Positions 8,623-17,014 of a DNA stretch of 43,937 bases are shown here, in pieces. Numbering within the stretch: the stretch's first letter is position 1; the number at the start of each line of letters is the position of its first letter. The translations under genes and the position numbers were made by a program. The notes under the pieces are model-generated. The model had not been told where the DNA came from and searched no databases. It saw only the letters and a program-made list of their open reading frames with translations. Source of the DNA: Ligilactobacillus saerimneri DSM 16049 (GTDB lineage: Bacteria; Bacillota; Bacilli; Lactobacillales; Lactobacillaceae); contig NZ_AUHQ01000017.1 in NCBI RefSeq assembly GCF_000423265.1, forward strand, positions 1 through 43,937. The letters run 5' to 3'.

Positions 8623-10497
8623 TTAGTTCTTTTTATTTTCTCCTGCTGAAGCCGGCTTCTTCCGTTGTGTCCGCCGAGCGCGATGTGCTTGTTTTTTCTT
8701 AGGTCCAGTGGCTTTATTGTTGCTTTCACGCTTTTTAGGCCGTTTCTTGGTCCCCTTGCCTTTTGTAGAGCCTGAATTAGCATTGTCTTTCTTATTGGAC
8801 TGACCTTTATTCCGCCGGTGGTTATATTGGTTAACTTCCATAATTACCGGCAAGATAACAGGATGGCGTCCAGTTTGCTCATACAAGAAGTGATTCAATT
8901 TATCTCTAACATCTTGCTTCAACTGGCTCCAGTCAAATTCTTTATTATCAAGATTTTGTTGGACTGACTTACGGACAATCTCAGCACTTTCATTCATCAA
9001 GTCACGACTGTTCTTAACGTATACGAAACCGCGCGAAGTGATCTTTGGTGAATCAATAATTTTTCGCTTTCGCTGGTCAATCGTCACCACCGCGATGAAA
9101 ATACCATCCTCAGACAACAGTTTCCGATCATGTAAGACGATATTACCAATATCACCCACACCAATACCATCAATCATCGTATTGCCAACCGTGATCTTTT
9201 CGGCCACAAGCATCTTGCCCTTTTGATATTCTAAGACATCACCCTTGCTAAGAATGAAAATATCCTTCGGCGCAATTCCTAATTCTTTGGCCCATTCGGC
9301 ATTAGCAGCCAATAGCCGGTATTCACCTTGAACTGGGACTACATACCGTGGTTGCAATAAGTTCATTAACAATTGCAAGTCGTTACGACTAGCATGCCCG
9401 GATGAGTTGATTTCGTCCGAAATTGCCTTAACTTCTGCGCCAGCGCGATAAATCATATCGCGGGTCTTGGCCACCATTGTTTCCATTGCATGTGATGGGG
9501 TCGTCGTGATGTATACCAAGTCACCCTTGTGCAATTCGATATTTTTGTGCCGTCGCAATGCCATCTTTTGTAGTGACTTTAATGGTTCTCCTGACCGCCC
9601 CGCTTCAAGAACTACAATTTGGTCATCTTTGTAGTTACCAATTTCGGAAATTGGTACTAGCAAATCATCTTCTGGCAAGTGGAGTTTGTCTAATCTGATG
9701 GCTGTTTGCACAATCTTTTCGAGGTCGCGACCTGTCAAAAAGACTTTCCGTTCATTTTCCGCTGCCGCATTCAAAACCTGCTGAACTCGCAAGATATTAG
9801 AAGCTTTGCATGCCACAATAATCCGTCCAGCCTGGTATTCGAAGTTAGAACTGATCAGGTCAGCAATTTCATATTCATCAGCAACTTGTTGCCGGTTGTC
9901 AGTATTTTCTGCGTTGGCTGAATCTGACATCAAAGCCAACACCCCACTTTGCCCAATCTGGGCTAAGCGAGCAAAATCTGTTTGATATCCGGCAGCTGCC
10001 GTTTGATCAAACTTGAAATCACCAGTATATACAATGCTTCCTTCATCCGTGCCCAAGACAATTCCTAATGATTCAGGAATTGAGTGGGTCGTCTTGAAGA
10101 ATGACACCGTTGCATGCTTAAAATCGATCTCTGTCTTCTCCGTCACCACATGGAAATCGTTGAATTGCTTAGCCTTGCTTTCACTTTCACAAGCAATCTT
10201 GGCTAATTCGATGGTTAGTTCCGATCCAAAAACCGGCACATCAAATTCGCTGACAAAATATGGCAAAGCCCCAATTGCATCAGCATGGCCGTGGGTTAAA
10301 AAGACCCCCGCAATATCTTTTTTGCGTGTCCGCAGATATTCAAAATCTGGAATCACAATATCAATACCAAGTAATTCGTTTTCTGGATACTTGAGTCCAC
10401 AGTCTAAGATGAAGATTTCATCATTAATTTCAACAGCGTACATGTTTTTCGCGTTTTCACGTACCCCGCCGAAAGGAATAATCTTAACTGAACTCAT
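8623..10497 (-). CDS. rnjB: Ribonuclease J2
   Basis: A 624-residue metallo-beta-lactamase/beta-CASP ribonuclease. The signature motif reads H-G-H-A-D-A-I-G (69-76); active RNase J1 enzymes have His where Ala74 stands. That substitution is the usual mark of J2, which is weakly active and works with J1. Beta-CASP and C-terminal domains follow to about residue 555. The last 65 residues form a very basic, low-complexity tail (K, R, G, N), longer than in Bacillus J2, that probably binds RNA or ribosomes. J1/J2 complexes degrade mRNA by 5'-3' exonuclease and by internal cleavage. The gene follows dapA with a 20-base gap and shares its transcript. The catalytic partner is encoded at 29333-31009. Confidence 0.93.
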   Translation of the reverse strand: MSSVKIIPFGGVRENAKNMYAVEINDEIFILDCGLKYPENELLGIDIVIPDFEYLRTRKKDIAGVFLTHGHADAIGALPYFVSEFDVPVFGSELTIELAKIACESESKAKQFNDFHVVTEKTEIDFKHATVSFFKTTHSIPESLGIVLGTDEGSIVYTGDFKFDQTAAAGYQTDFARLAQIGQSGVLALMSDSANAENTDNRQQVADEYEIADLISSNFEYQAGRIIVACKASNILRVQQVLNAAAENERKVFLTGRDLEKIVQTAIRLDKLHLPEDDLLVPISEIGNYKDDQIVVLEAGRSGEPLKSLQKMALRRHKNIELHKGDLVYITTTPSHAMETMVAKTRDMIYRAGAEVKAISDEINSSGHASRNDLQLLMNLLQPRYVVPVQGEYRLLAANAEWAKELGIAPKDIFILSKGDVLEYQKGKMLVAEKITVGNTMIDGIGVGDIGNIVLHDRKLLSEDGIFIAVVTIDQRKRKIIDSPKITSRGFVYVKNSRDLMNESAEIVRKSVQQNLDNKEFDWSQLKQDVRDKLNHFLYEQTGRHPVILPVIMEVNQYNHRRNKGQSNKKDNANSGSTKGKGTKKRPKKRESNNKATGPKKKQAHRARRTQRKKPASAGENKKN

Positions 10498-10517
10498 TAT
10501 CTTACCTCACTTTATAG

Positions 10518-11390
10518 TTAGATTTTTAATTTCTTAAATAATTCTTGTTCTTGTTCCGCGTTAAGCGTCAGGATAGGAAGCCGGCAACCACCTACGGCAA
10601 CGTCGAGATGATTCAAAGCGGCCTTGGCTGGGCTTGGTGATGGGTGGGAGAACAATGCTCCCATTGCTGGCATTAACCGCCGCATAATAGCAGCTGCTTT
10701 AGCTGTATCATGAGCATCAAACGCATCATACATTTCTTTCATTTGATCGCCATAGATATGACTGGCAACAGAGATGATCCCTTGTGCTCCAAACATCCGT
10801 GCATCTAAAGCATCAGCATCTTCACCACTGTAAACATAGAAGTCATCTGGTGTTAATTCAGCCAATTGGGCCAAGTTTTCGTTCCCTAGGCAATCCTTGA
10901 TCCCAATGATGTTTTCATGTTGAGCTAACTGAACTGCCGTTGCTAAATTCATTTGAACCCCAGTTCTCCCAGGAATGTTGTACATAAAGATCGGCAAATT
11001 AACGTTGTCTGCCACAGTAGTAAAGTGAGCAATCATTCCTGCTTGGTCAGGCTTATTGTAGTACGGAACCACCACTAAGGCTGCGTCAACCCCAGCAATC
11101 TGCCCCACTTCGTTGGTAAAGGCAATTGTCTGTGCCGTATTGTTAGAACCTGTTCCCACAATCAATGGTACTCGCCCAGCAATAATTTCTGTGGCCCACT
11201 GAACCAGCTGAATCTTTTCATCATGGGTCAATGTTGGTGCTTCACCAGTCGTCCCCAACAATAATAAAGCTTCAGAACCATGGTCTAATAAATGGTTAAT
11301 CAAGTTAGCTAGCAAGTCACGATCAATGTGGCCTGCTTGATTGAATGGAGTAACCATCGCAGTAATAATTCTTGCGTTATCAAAATTCAT
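10518..11390 (-). CDS. dapA: 4-hydroxy-tetrahydrodipicolinate synthase
   Basis: A 290-residue class I aldolase of normal length. G-T-T-G-E (46-50) binds the keto acid, Y-N-I-P-G-R-T-G (137-144) holds the catalytic Tyr137, and G-I-K-D (163-166) holds the Schiff-base Lys165. The enzyme condenses pyruvate with aspartate semialdehyde at the start of lysine and diaminopimelate synthesis, which feeds cell-wall peptide stems. No other dap gene is near; instead it is followed by rnjB, an arrangement I associate with lactobacilli. Its leader of about 80-100 nt has a small hairpin but no recognisable lysine riboswitch. Confidence 0.93.
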   Translation of the reverse strand: MNFDNARIITAMVTPFNQAGHIDRDLLANLINHLLDHGSEALLLLGTTGEAPTLTHDEKIQLVQWATEIIAGRVPLIVGTGSNNTAQTIAFTNEVGQIAGVDAALVVVPYYNKPDQAGMIAHFTTVADNVNLPIFMYNIPGRTGVQMNLATAVQLAQHENIIGIKDCLGNENLAQLAELTPDDFYVYSGEDADALDARMFGAQGIISVASHIYGDQMKEMYDAFDAHDTAKAAAIMRRLMPAMGALFSHPSPSPAKAALNHLDVAVGGCRLPILTLNAEQEQELFKKLKI

Positions 11391-11417
11391 TTCTGTTACC
11401 TCTCTTCATTAAAAGAA

Positions 11418-11443
11418 ACAGCAAATCAAGCTTCCTTTGCTGT
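11418..11443 (-). promoter_or_regulatory. Short hairpin in the dapA leader
   Basis: On the minus strand ACAGCAAA and TTTGCTGT form an 8-bp stem around a 10-base loop, followed by TTCTTTT. It looks like a weak attenuator between the promoter (-10 at 11472-11477) and the dapA ribosome binding site. No longer aptamer structure is present. Role inferred only. Confidence 0.4.
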
Positions 11444-11471
11444 CAAACCGTAAATCCTATCTTGAATATAT

Positions 11472-11500
11472 ATTATAGCACACATTCACTTGGTAAAAGT
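11472..11500 (-). promoter_or_regulatory. Promoter of dapA-rnjB
   Basis: On the minus strand a perfect TATAAT lies at 11477-11472. A weak -35 (ACTTTT) sits 17 bases upstream. It lies directly downstream of the rpsO terminator, where a new promoter is needed. Confidence 0.5.
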
Positions 11501-11508
11501 TTATTGCA

Positions 11509-11546
11509 TAAAAAAACAGCAAGGCGATAACACCTTGCTGGAAAAA
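11509..11546 (-). terminator. Intrinsic terminator after rpsO
   Basis: CAGCAAGG (11517-11520 plus 11521-11524) pairs with CCTTGCTG (11533-11540) around an 8-base loop. On the minus strand the stem is followed by eight T. A-rich flanks on the other side extend the stem. Confidence 0.9.
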
Positions 11547-11550
11547 AATA

Positions 11551-11820
11551 TTAACGACGTAAGCCTAAACGCTTGATCAATTCACGATATGCTTGTAAGT
11601 CATTGTTCCGTAAGTAAGCCAAAAGGTTACGACGGTGACCGATCTTCTTCATCAAACCACGTTGAGAAGCGAAGTCCTTCTTGTGTTGCTTGATGTGTTC
11701 GTTTAATTCGTTAATATCAGCAGTTAAAACTGCGATTTGTACTTGGGCGGAACCAGTGTCGCCTTCGTGAGTTGCGTATTCAGCAATAATTCTGTTCTTT
11801 TCTTCTTTTGAAATAGCCAT
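11551..11820 (-). CDS. rpsO: 30S ribosomal protein S15
   Basis: 89 residues, the standard S15 length. Conserved parts include H-x-x-D-T-G-S-A-x-V-Q (18-28) and the basic G-L-x-K-x-x-x-x-R-R-x-L-L-x-Y-L block (about 55-71). S15 is a primary 16S rRNA binder that nucleates the central domain of the 30S subunit. It is monocistronic: its own promoter lies at 11918-11946 and a strong terminator follows. The leader of about 90 nt contains a hairpin that may be the site of S15 autoregulation. Confidence 0.97.
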   Translation of the reverse strand: MAISKEEKNRIIAEYATHEGDTGSAQVQIAVLTADINELNEHIKQHKKDFASQRGLMKKIGHRRNLLAYLRNNDLQAYRELIKRLGLRR

Positions 11821-11821
11821 T

Positions 11822-11911
11822 GTCTATTTCCACCTTTCATTTTAAAGTCACCTCAAACCGAGTTGACCGCCGGTGAAGCGGGTATACTAAGTAAGAGGTC
11901 GTTTTACAACA
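11822..11911 (-). promoter_or_regulatory. rpsO mRNA leader, candidate S15 autoregulatory structure
   Basis: The leader between the rpsO promoter and its ATG holds an imperfect hairpin: GTCA and CTC pair with GAG and TGAC, separated by a single A/G mismatch. A GC-rich CCGC/GCGG stem lies just before it. Bacterial S15 commonly represses its own translation through leader RNA, so this is a plausible site. Sequence alone cannot show binding. Confidence 0.35.
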
Positions 11912-11917
11912 TCACTT

Positions 11918-11946
11918 AATATACTAGAAGTCACCACAAAATGCAA
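11918..11946 (-). promoter_or_regulatory. Promoter of rpsO
   Basis: On the minus strand TTGCAT and TATATT are separated by 17 bases. The same -35 (TTGCAT) is used on the plus strand for rpsT, so the two ribosomal genes have matched, divergent promoters. Confidence 0.65.
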
Positions 11947-11964
11947 CTACCTCTTTAAAGAGTT

Positions 11965-11988
11965 CTGTCAAGGAAATAATCTTGACAG
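11965..11988. repeat. Inverted repeat between the rpsO and rpsT promoters
   Basis: CTGTCAAG and CTTGACAG form a perfect 8-bp inverted repeat with an 8-base spacer. It sits between the two divergent -35 boxes and each arm contains TTGACA on one strand, but no -10 is spaced correctly from either. It could be a protein-binding site or a relic of older promoters. Confidence 0.5.
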
Positions 11989-12003
11989 TTAATGATTTTT
12001 TTA

Positions 12004-12032
12004 TTGCATTGTTGATAGTGCTCTTGTATAAT
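12004..12032 (+). promoter_or_regulatory. Promoter of rpsT
   Basis: TTGCAT and TATAAT are separated by 17 bases, followed by a leader of about 55 nt and the strong ribosome binding site GGAGGTGA. Confidence 0.75.
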
Positions 12033-12095
12033 GGTTAATGTTAAAAATTAATGATGACCGATACGGAATCATATAAGTAGGCGGAGGTGAATTTC

Positions 12096-12356
12096 ATGCC
12101 AATCATCAAATCTGCAATCAAGCGCGTTAAGACTAACGAACAAGCTCGTTCCAAGAACGCAAGCCAAATGAGCGCAATGCGGACTGCTGTTAAGACTTTT
12201 GAAAAGGCTGTGACAGCTGGTTCTGATAACGTTGAAGCTTTGTTTAACAAAGCAGTTGCTGCCATCGATAAGGCACAAGCTAAGGGCTTAATCAAGGCTA
12301 ACAAGGCTTCCCGTGATAAAGCACGTTTAGCTGCACGTTTAAATGCTAACAAGTAA
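12096..12356 (+). CDS. rpsT: 30S ribosomal protein S20
   Basis: The ATG at 12096 lies 7 bases after GGAGGTG. A GTG at 12087 is inside the ribosome binding site and is not the start. The protein has 86 residues, begins [10 protein letters not shown], and is rich in Ala, Lys and Arg, as expected for the three-helix S20. It binds 16S rRNA near the base of the 30S body. It is one of the few plus-strand genes in the first 27 kb, convergent with holA through a shared bidirectional terminator and divergent from rpsO. Confidence 0.96.
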   Translation: MPIIKSAIKRVKTNEQARSKNASQMSAMRTAVKTFEKAVTAGSDNVEALFNKAVAAIDKAQAKGLIKANKASRDKARLAARLNANK

Positions 12357-12373
12357 TTGAATAATTACCTTTT

Positions 12374-12411
12374 AAAAAAAGCGAGTAGGATAATTCCTAC
12401 TCGCTTTTTTT
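12374..12411. terminator. Bidirectional terminator between rpsT and holA
   Basis: GCGAGTAGGA (12381-12390) pairs perfectly with TCCTACTCGC (12395-12404) around a 4-base loop. A run of A precedes it and a run of T follows, so it can end both rpsT (plus) and the competence/holA transcript (minus). Its edge touches the holA stop codon. Confidence 0.93.
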
Positions 12412-13462
12412 AGCTGACATTTTTTCGTCTGCTAAATTCTAGCATGAACAATTGGAACATTAATTCAGGATCCTGACGGCTGGATTTTAGTTTCTCTTCA
12501 ATTTCAGCCAACCCCAAGTATGCTTCTTTCAAATCTTGCCGTGAAAAGTGGTTAGCCTTTTGCATAGCTAGCTTTACCCGGTATGGGTGGGTTTTGAGGA
12601 CGGCAGCAATATTTCCCTGCGCATACCCATGCTTCCGTAAAATTTGCGTCTGCAACAACAAGCGGAACTGACTAATCAAGATCGAATTGATACTCAGGGG
12701 TTCAATCTTTTGTGTCAATAAATCATGATATACGCGGAGGGCAGCTGGAACATTTTTAGCGAGAACAATATCAACTAAGCGAAAAATATTCTGCTCCAAT
12801 GTCTGGGTCACCACTGCATCAACGATTTTTTCTGTTATCTTTTTTTGTTCGCCAACTGCTACTTTGAGCTTGGGCAACTCATTCATCATTAACTGCAAAC
12901 TCGCATCTGTTCGCTCTAAAATTAGGTCTAATGCTGCCCGATCAATCGTTAATCCTGCCTCAGTCACTTTGTTAGCAAAGTAATTGCGCACTGCAAATTC
13001 GTTCATTACACTGTTGTCAACAATGACTGCACTCTTCTTGAGCTGCTTAACAATTTTCTTGCGTTCATCGAGCTTTTTGTATGGCGCAAAGATCACTAAA
13101 ACAGTTGACGAAAGTGGATTTTGGAGATAGTCAGCAAAACTAGCTGTATCATGTTCAATCTTACCTTTAGTCTTTTCGCCTGTTAAAAATATTGGATTCT
13201 TGATTATTACCAACCGGCGCTCACCAAAAAACGGGATTGACATAGCATCGTCAGTTGCTTGGGCCAAGGGGGTAGTTTTCATATCGTATTGACCAATATT
13301 AAAACTAGCTTGCTCACTAGCGATTAATCCCATGAACGCCTCTTTAATCGGGTTGAGAAAATAGCTTTCTTCCCCCAACACCAAGTAAACAGGTGCTACT
13401 TCTCCCTGTTTTAGTTGTTCAAACAACTTGTTAATCGTAATAGTTCCTTTATTAATTGCCAT
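12410..13462 (-). CDS. holA: DNA polymerase III subunit delta
   Basis: A 350-residue clamp-loader subunit of normal length. The N-terminus has P-V-Y-L-V-L-G-E-E-S-Y (23-33), the pseudo-AAA region typical of delta proteins. D-D-A-M-S-I-P-F-F-G-E-R-R-L-V is another family block. Delta opens the sliding clamp during replication. It is the last gene of the comEA-comEB-comEC-holA cluster, 15 bases after comEC, the common arrangement in Bacilli, so expression may be partly tied to the competence operon unless an internal promoter exists. Confidence 0.93.
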   Translation of the reverse strand: MAINKGTITINKLFEQLKQGEVAPVYLVLGEESYFLNPIKEAFMGLIASEQASFNIGQYDMKTTPLAQATDDAMSIPFFGERRLVIIKNPIFLTGEKTKGKIEHDTASFADYLQNPLSSTVLVIFAPYKKLDERKKIVKQLKKSAVIVDNSVMNEFAVRNYFANKVTEAGLTIDRAALDLILERTDASLQLMMNELPKLKVAVGEQKKITEKIVDAVVTQTLEQNIFRLVDIVLAKNVPAALRVYHDLLTQKIEPLSINSILISQFRLLLQTQILRKHGYAQGNIAAVLKTHPYRVKLAMQKANHFSRQDLKEAYLGLAEIEEKLKSSRQDPELMFQLFMLEFSRRKNVS

Positions 13463-13477
13463 TTCATCACCTATTCT

Positions 13478-15718
13478 TTACTTGTGTTCAGCCTGCTCAT
13501 TGGGGGAAAACGTCATAATCTCCTCATGCCAGCCTTTTTTAATTTTGATCATCCCGACCTCTGCGGTATTCATAAATGGAATTTTTCTTTCGTTGAGTTT
13601 GGTAACCGTTTCTTCGCTGGGATGATGGTAACGATTATTTCTTCCGGCTGATATTATTGCTATTTGTGGCTCAACTTGGCGTAATAACTCAATACTAGTC
13701 GCCGTTTTACTCCCATGGTGGCCTAGTTTAAGGTAGTCGATTTTAAGATCAGGATTTTGATGCAGAATTGCTTTTTCTCCTGCCTGGTCTAAGTCACCAG
13801 AGAAAAAGAACCACCGTTGCTGCCAGTTATATACTAGGACCATTGAATCTTCGTTTTTCCCCATTCCTTTTTGAATTGGATGTAACACCGTCATGCCCCG
13901 AAATGGAAGTTTGCTCCCTGCAACCACTGGGTGGATAGTAGTTGGTTCTTGGATCTTATTACGAAAATGTTGATTGTGTTCCATCCCCCATGGAACATAA
14001 ATTTCTCGAACAGCAATACGCCACATTATACTTGGCATATTCCCTGTATGGTCTGTATCTTGGTGTGTCAATAATAATCCATCCAGATGATCAATTCCCT
14101 GGCTCAACAGATAGTTTACAATTATTGTTTCCCCATTCGTCCTTCTTGACGCACGTTGGCGCCACCGTTCACGGTTAAACGACACCTGCCCACCAGTATC
14201 AATCAGAACTACTTGCCGATTAAAACGCTGGCGCAACAGAGTCGCATCTCCTTGTCCAATATCAAAATAGACTACTTCATCACTTAAAGGGAAATGAATG
14301 ATCCCATAATTAAGCAACAGCATGCTCATTAACAGTATCTTTACTATCTTTTTGCGGACTGCTACCTGATGATAGAGGAGCATACTTATCATACCAATAA
14401 CAGTAATTAAGGCAGGTTTCCCATATGTAATCGTAGTTGGCCACTTAGCCATGCTTTCCCATACGGCAGATATGCCTTTCAAAATCTCCTCACACCCGTT
14501 AAATCCGCCAGGCCAAATGCTACCGACAATTGTACTAGGTAAAATAAGTACCTGAAACACGGGCATGACCACTAGTGATAAGGGAATGGTGAGCCAATTC
14601 CACTGAAAAGTATGCCACACCAAGAGCGGAAAACTAACCAGATTTAGCCGGACACCTAGCCGTAAACTTGATATTTCTTGACTCAATAACAAGACCATCG
14701 TCAACAAATAACTTAACTCAAATCCCAACATCTGCACCTGAAACGGACTCCACAATAGGTTACCTGATAACACTACTGCCCATATGGTCAAGCTATGCAC
14801 AGGATAATGTAAAATATCCCGCAAAAAAATCGTTAATTCGACCATTAAAACAGCCCGTATCAAACTAGGACTCTGGCCTGCTATAATCAAAAAAACTGGC
14901 AAGATCCCTAGTAATATCCAGTTGCTCGTTTCCCGACTAATATGAAGATACTGACCACACTTTTGAACGAGGGTAACCAAGTAAAAAACGTGCATGCCTG
15001 ACAAGCAAAAAAGATATATCAAACCCAAACGCTGAATATCTGTATAGAGGGGCTCAGCTGTCTCGTTTATTCCCAAAAGCAACGCCTTACTGTACCATTT
15101 CAAGTAATACGGTAGTTTTTCCAGATATAACCGCCATTGCTGGCGCCAATGATGCACCATCCCTACTGGCGTCCCACGGGCAACAGCAACTCGCCGAATT
15201 TGCTTAATAGTCAAAACCCCCGCCAGTCTTTTGCTAGCTAGATAATGGCGGTAATCAAACTGGTTCTCATTGGTAGGCCCGCTAACTGGACGTACTTGCC
15301 CAGCAATGGTCAATACCAGGTTGTGCTTATTTTGACAATAAAAGGCTTGCTCACGCTGATCGTGACAATAGTAGTAAGCTTGGACCCGAACCTTAGGTAG
15401 CTTTTCTTGCTCCACTAAAGTCCCGACCAATGCGACCCGATCACCGTCAACTTCGACATCATCAGCATAAACTTGAAACTGAGCATGAGTGATATTACCT
15501 GGGGGCAAGTTCAGGTCGTGGCTCCGCCAATTTAACCATGCAGTAGCAGTTATATTCCAGATGAGCCACACTATTAGCCAGGACTTTTGTTGGGCCCAAA
15601 TGATCCGTAGTGTTAATAGCACCCATACTAAGGCAAATAATAGCTTGTGGCTACTAGTTACCAGTAGGCTAAGACAAACCGTAGCAAGAGCTAGATAAAA
15701 TACTAGCTGTTGACGCAA
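13478..15718 (-). CDS. comEC: Competence DNA-channel protein ComEC/Rec2
   Basis: A 746-residue membrane protein, full length for the family. It starts with closely spaced hydrophobic helices, then a beta-rich domain (about 75-200), the Competence membrane core with several helices (about 205-470), and a C-terminal metallo-beta-lactamase domain. That domain contains T-H-x-D-x-D-H-T-G and L-G-H-H-G-S-K, so the metal ligands are kept and it may be an active nuclease. ComEC forms the pore through which single-stranded DNA enters. It follows comEB with only 3 bases between. No frameshift is seen, so natural transformation machinery at this locus appears intact. Confidence 0.93.
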   Translation of the reverse strand: MRQQLVFYLALATVCLSLLVTSSHKLLFALVWVLLTLRIIWAQQKSWLIVWLIWNITATAWLNWRSHDLNLPPGNITHAQFQVYADDVEVDGDRVALVGTLVEQEKLPKVRVQAYYYCHDQREQAFYCQNKHNLVLTIAGQVRPVSGPTNENQFDYRHYLASKRLAGVLTIKQIRRVAVARGTPVGMVHHWRQQWRLYLEKLPYYLKWYSKALLLGINETAEPLYTDIQRLGLIYLFCLSGMHVFYLVTLVQKCGQYLHISRETSNWILLGILPVFLIIAGQSPSLIRAVLMVELTIFLRDILHYPVHSLTIWAVVLSGNLLWSPFQVQMLGFELSYLLTMVLLLSQEISSLRLGVRLNLVSFPLLVWHTFQWNWLTIPLSLVVMPVFQVLILPSTIVGSIWPGGFNGCEEILKGISAVWESMAKWPTTITYGKPALITVIGMISMLLYHQVAVRKKIVKILLMSMLLLNYGIIHFPLSDEVVYFDIGQGDATLLRQRFNRQVVLIDTGGQVSFNRERWRQRASRRTNGETIIVNYLLSQGIDHLDGLLLTHQDTDHTGNMPSIMWRIAVREIYVPWGMEHNQHFRNKIQEPTTIHPVVAGSKLPFRGMTVLHPIQKGMGKNEDSMVLVYNWQQRWFFFSGDLDQAGEKAILHQNPDLKIDYLKLGHHGSKTATSIELLRQVEPQIAIISAGRNNRYHHPSEETVTKLNERKIPFMNTAEVGMIKIKKGWHEEIMTFSPNEQAEHK

Positions 15719-15721
15719 TAT

Positions 15722-16195
15722 CTAAAACTTATCCTTAATAACGCTATTCAAGTAGCTTGGATCAACTGACACTTGTTCAACGGCAACGTGTTTCCGTTCC
15801 AGCAGTCGGATTGCATACTCATCGTTGTTGTAGTTGCGCAAATAATGGATCTTCTTGATTCCTGCCTGCAGTAAGGACTTGGTACACTGCAAGCATGGAA
15901 AATCAGTCACATAAATCTCGGCATCTGCTGTCGGAATACCAAACTTTGCACATTGGAGGACCGCATTCATTTCAGCATGAATTGTCCGCATACAGTGACC
16001 ATCCCGAATGTAGCAACCAACATCGATACAGTGGTCGTCACCTGAAACAGCCCCGTTATACCCACCAGCAATAATCCGGTTGTCCCGTACAATGATCGCC
16101 CCGACTGACAAGCGTTCGCAGGTGCTCCGCATCGATAATAGAATTGCTTGTAACATAAAATATTGATTCCATGGAATCCGCTTATCCTTTTTCAT
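15722..16195 (-). CDS. comEB: ComE operon protein 2, dCMP deaminase family
   Basis: The GTG at 16207 lies in the ribosome binding site (GAGGTGAA), so the ATG at 16195 is taken as the start; 157 residues. The zinc-dependent deaminase motif is H-A-E-M-N-A, with P-C-x-x-C further on giving the two cysteine ligands. Extra Cys/His residues between them (about residues 60-75) match dCMP deaminases with a second zinc site. The reaction would be dCMP to dUMP for thymidylate synthesis. ComEB is not required for transformation in Bacillus even though it sits inside the comE operon. Confidence 0.92.
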   Translation of the reverse strand: MKKDKRIPWNQYFMLQAILLSMRSTCERLSVGAIIVRDNRIIAGGYNGAVSGDDHCIDVGCYIRDGHCMRTIHAEMNAVLQCAKFGIPTADAEIYVTDFPCLQCTKSLLQAGIKKIHYLRNYNNDEYAIRLLERKHVAVEQVSVDPSYLNSVIKDKF

Positions 16196-16244
16196 CGCTA
16201 ACTTCACCTCAAATTCATTTGTATAAAGTATAACATTGTCATTC

Positions 16245-16946
16245 TTATATCGTCAGTTGATCCTTAATACTTGTAAAGGTTTTTTCTCCTATGCCTGATA
16301 CCTGTTTGATCTCATCAATGCTTTTGAATGCTCCGTGCTCTTGCCGGTATGCCAGAATTTGTTCAGCTTTTTTCGGACCAATTCCCGTTAATTTAGTTAG
16401 GTCATCCTTGCTGGCTGTATTCAAATTAACTTTTCCTTCCGCAGTGGACGTACTAGTAGCGCCTGACGCCGGTGCTGGCGCTGTTGCAGTAGTTGGCTGT
16501 TCAATAAAAGTTACGCACTCCCCCACTGTTTCCTCACCAACCCGGGGGATATAAATCACCGCCTGATCAGCTAATTTCTGGGCTAAATTAACTTGCTGAA
16601 GATCTGCTTGCTCCAATAATCCCCCTGCCCGTTGAATAACCGTGCTCACCCGTTCATTGCTAGCTATCTTATATACACCGGGATGTTTAACCGCCCCTTT
16701 GATGTCAACATAGAGCGCTGCTTCTTTAGTTGGGGAAGAACGCTTGGCTTCTGGCGGCGCAGGTGATGTAGCAACTTTAGTCGACAAAGAGGCCACCCGG
16801 GGCGTAACTGGTGCTTTGTGGCTAGATGTCCCCCGCCGCCAACTAAAAATGATACCGATAGTAACTAATAAAAAAACAATCCCTCCATAAAGCAAGAACT
16901 GTTGCTTATGCTCCTTAATCCATTCTGTTACATATTGCCACTGCAT
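16245..16946 (-). CDS. comEA: Competence DNA receptor ComEA
   Basis: 233 residues. One membrane helix (about 17-35) anchors the protein with its C-terminus outside. A Ser/Thr/Pro/Ala linker follows, then an SLBB domain (about 76-135, with V-D-I-K-G-A-V-K-x-P-G-V-Y). A second Ala/Thr/Ser-rich linker leads to a double helix-hairpin-helix DNA-binding domain (about 172-233, with V-N-L-N-T-A and G-I-G-x-K-x-A). ComEA captures double-stranded DNA at the cell surface and passes it to ComEC. It is the first gene of the operon. I could not identify a ComX/SigH-type CIN box with confidence in the short upstream region. Confidence 0.93.
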   Translation of the reverse strand: MQWQYVTEWIKEHKQQFLLYGGIVFLLVTIGIIFSWRRGTSSHKAPVTPRVASLSTKVATSPAPPEAKRSSPTKEAALYVDIKGAVKHPGVYKIASNERVSTVIQRAGGLLEQADLQQVNLAQKLADQAVIYIPRVGEETVGECVTFIEQPTTATAPAPASGATSTSTAEGKVNLNTASKDDLTKLTGIGPKKAEQILAYRQEHGAFKSIDEIKQVSGIGEKTFTSIKDQLTI

Positions 16947-16977
16947 ATTTTTCCTCCTTCCTAATAAACTAAATACG

Positions 16978-17004
16978 AAAAAAGCCTGCTAATACTAGCA
17001 GACT
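16978..17004 (-). terminator. Intrinsic terminator after the sepM operon
   Basis: CTGCTA (16986-16991) pairs with TAGCAG (16996-17001) around a 4-base loop, with a flanking G-C/T-A extension. On the minus strand the stem is followed by at least six T. It separates the coaD-sepM operon from the competence operon. Confidence 0.85.
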
Positions 17005-17014
17005 TTCAGGAAAA

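Noticed and set aside
10013-10537. A 174-codon plus-strand frame opposite rnjB
   Set aside because: rnjB is a certain gene on the other strand; the frame has no ribosome binding site or domain and crosses into dapA.
11391-11508. Lysine riboswitch before dapA
   Set aside because: The leader is only about 80-100 nt and lacks the multi-helix aptamer; only one small hairpin is present.
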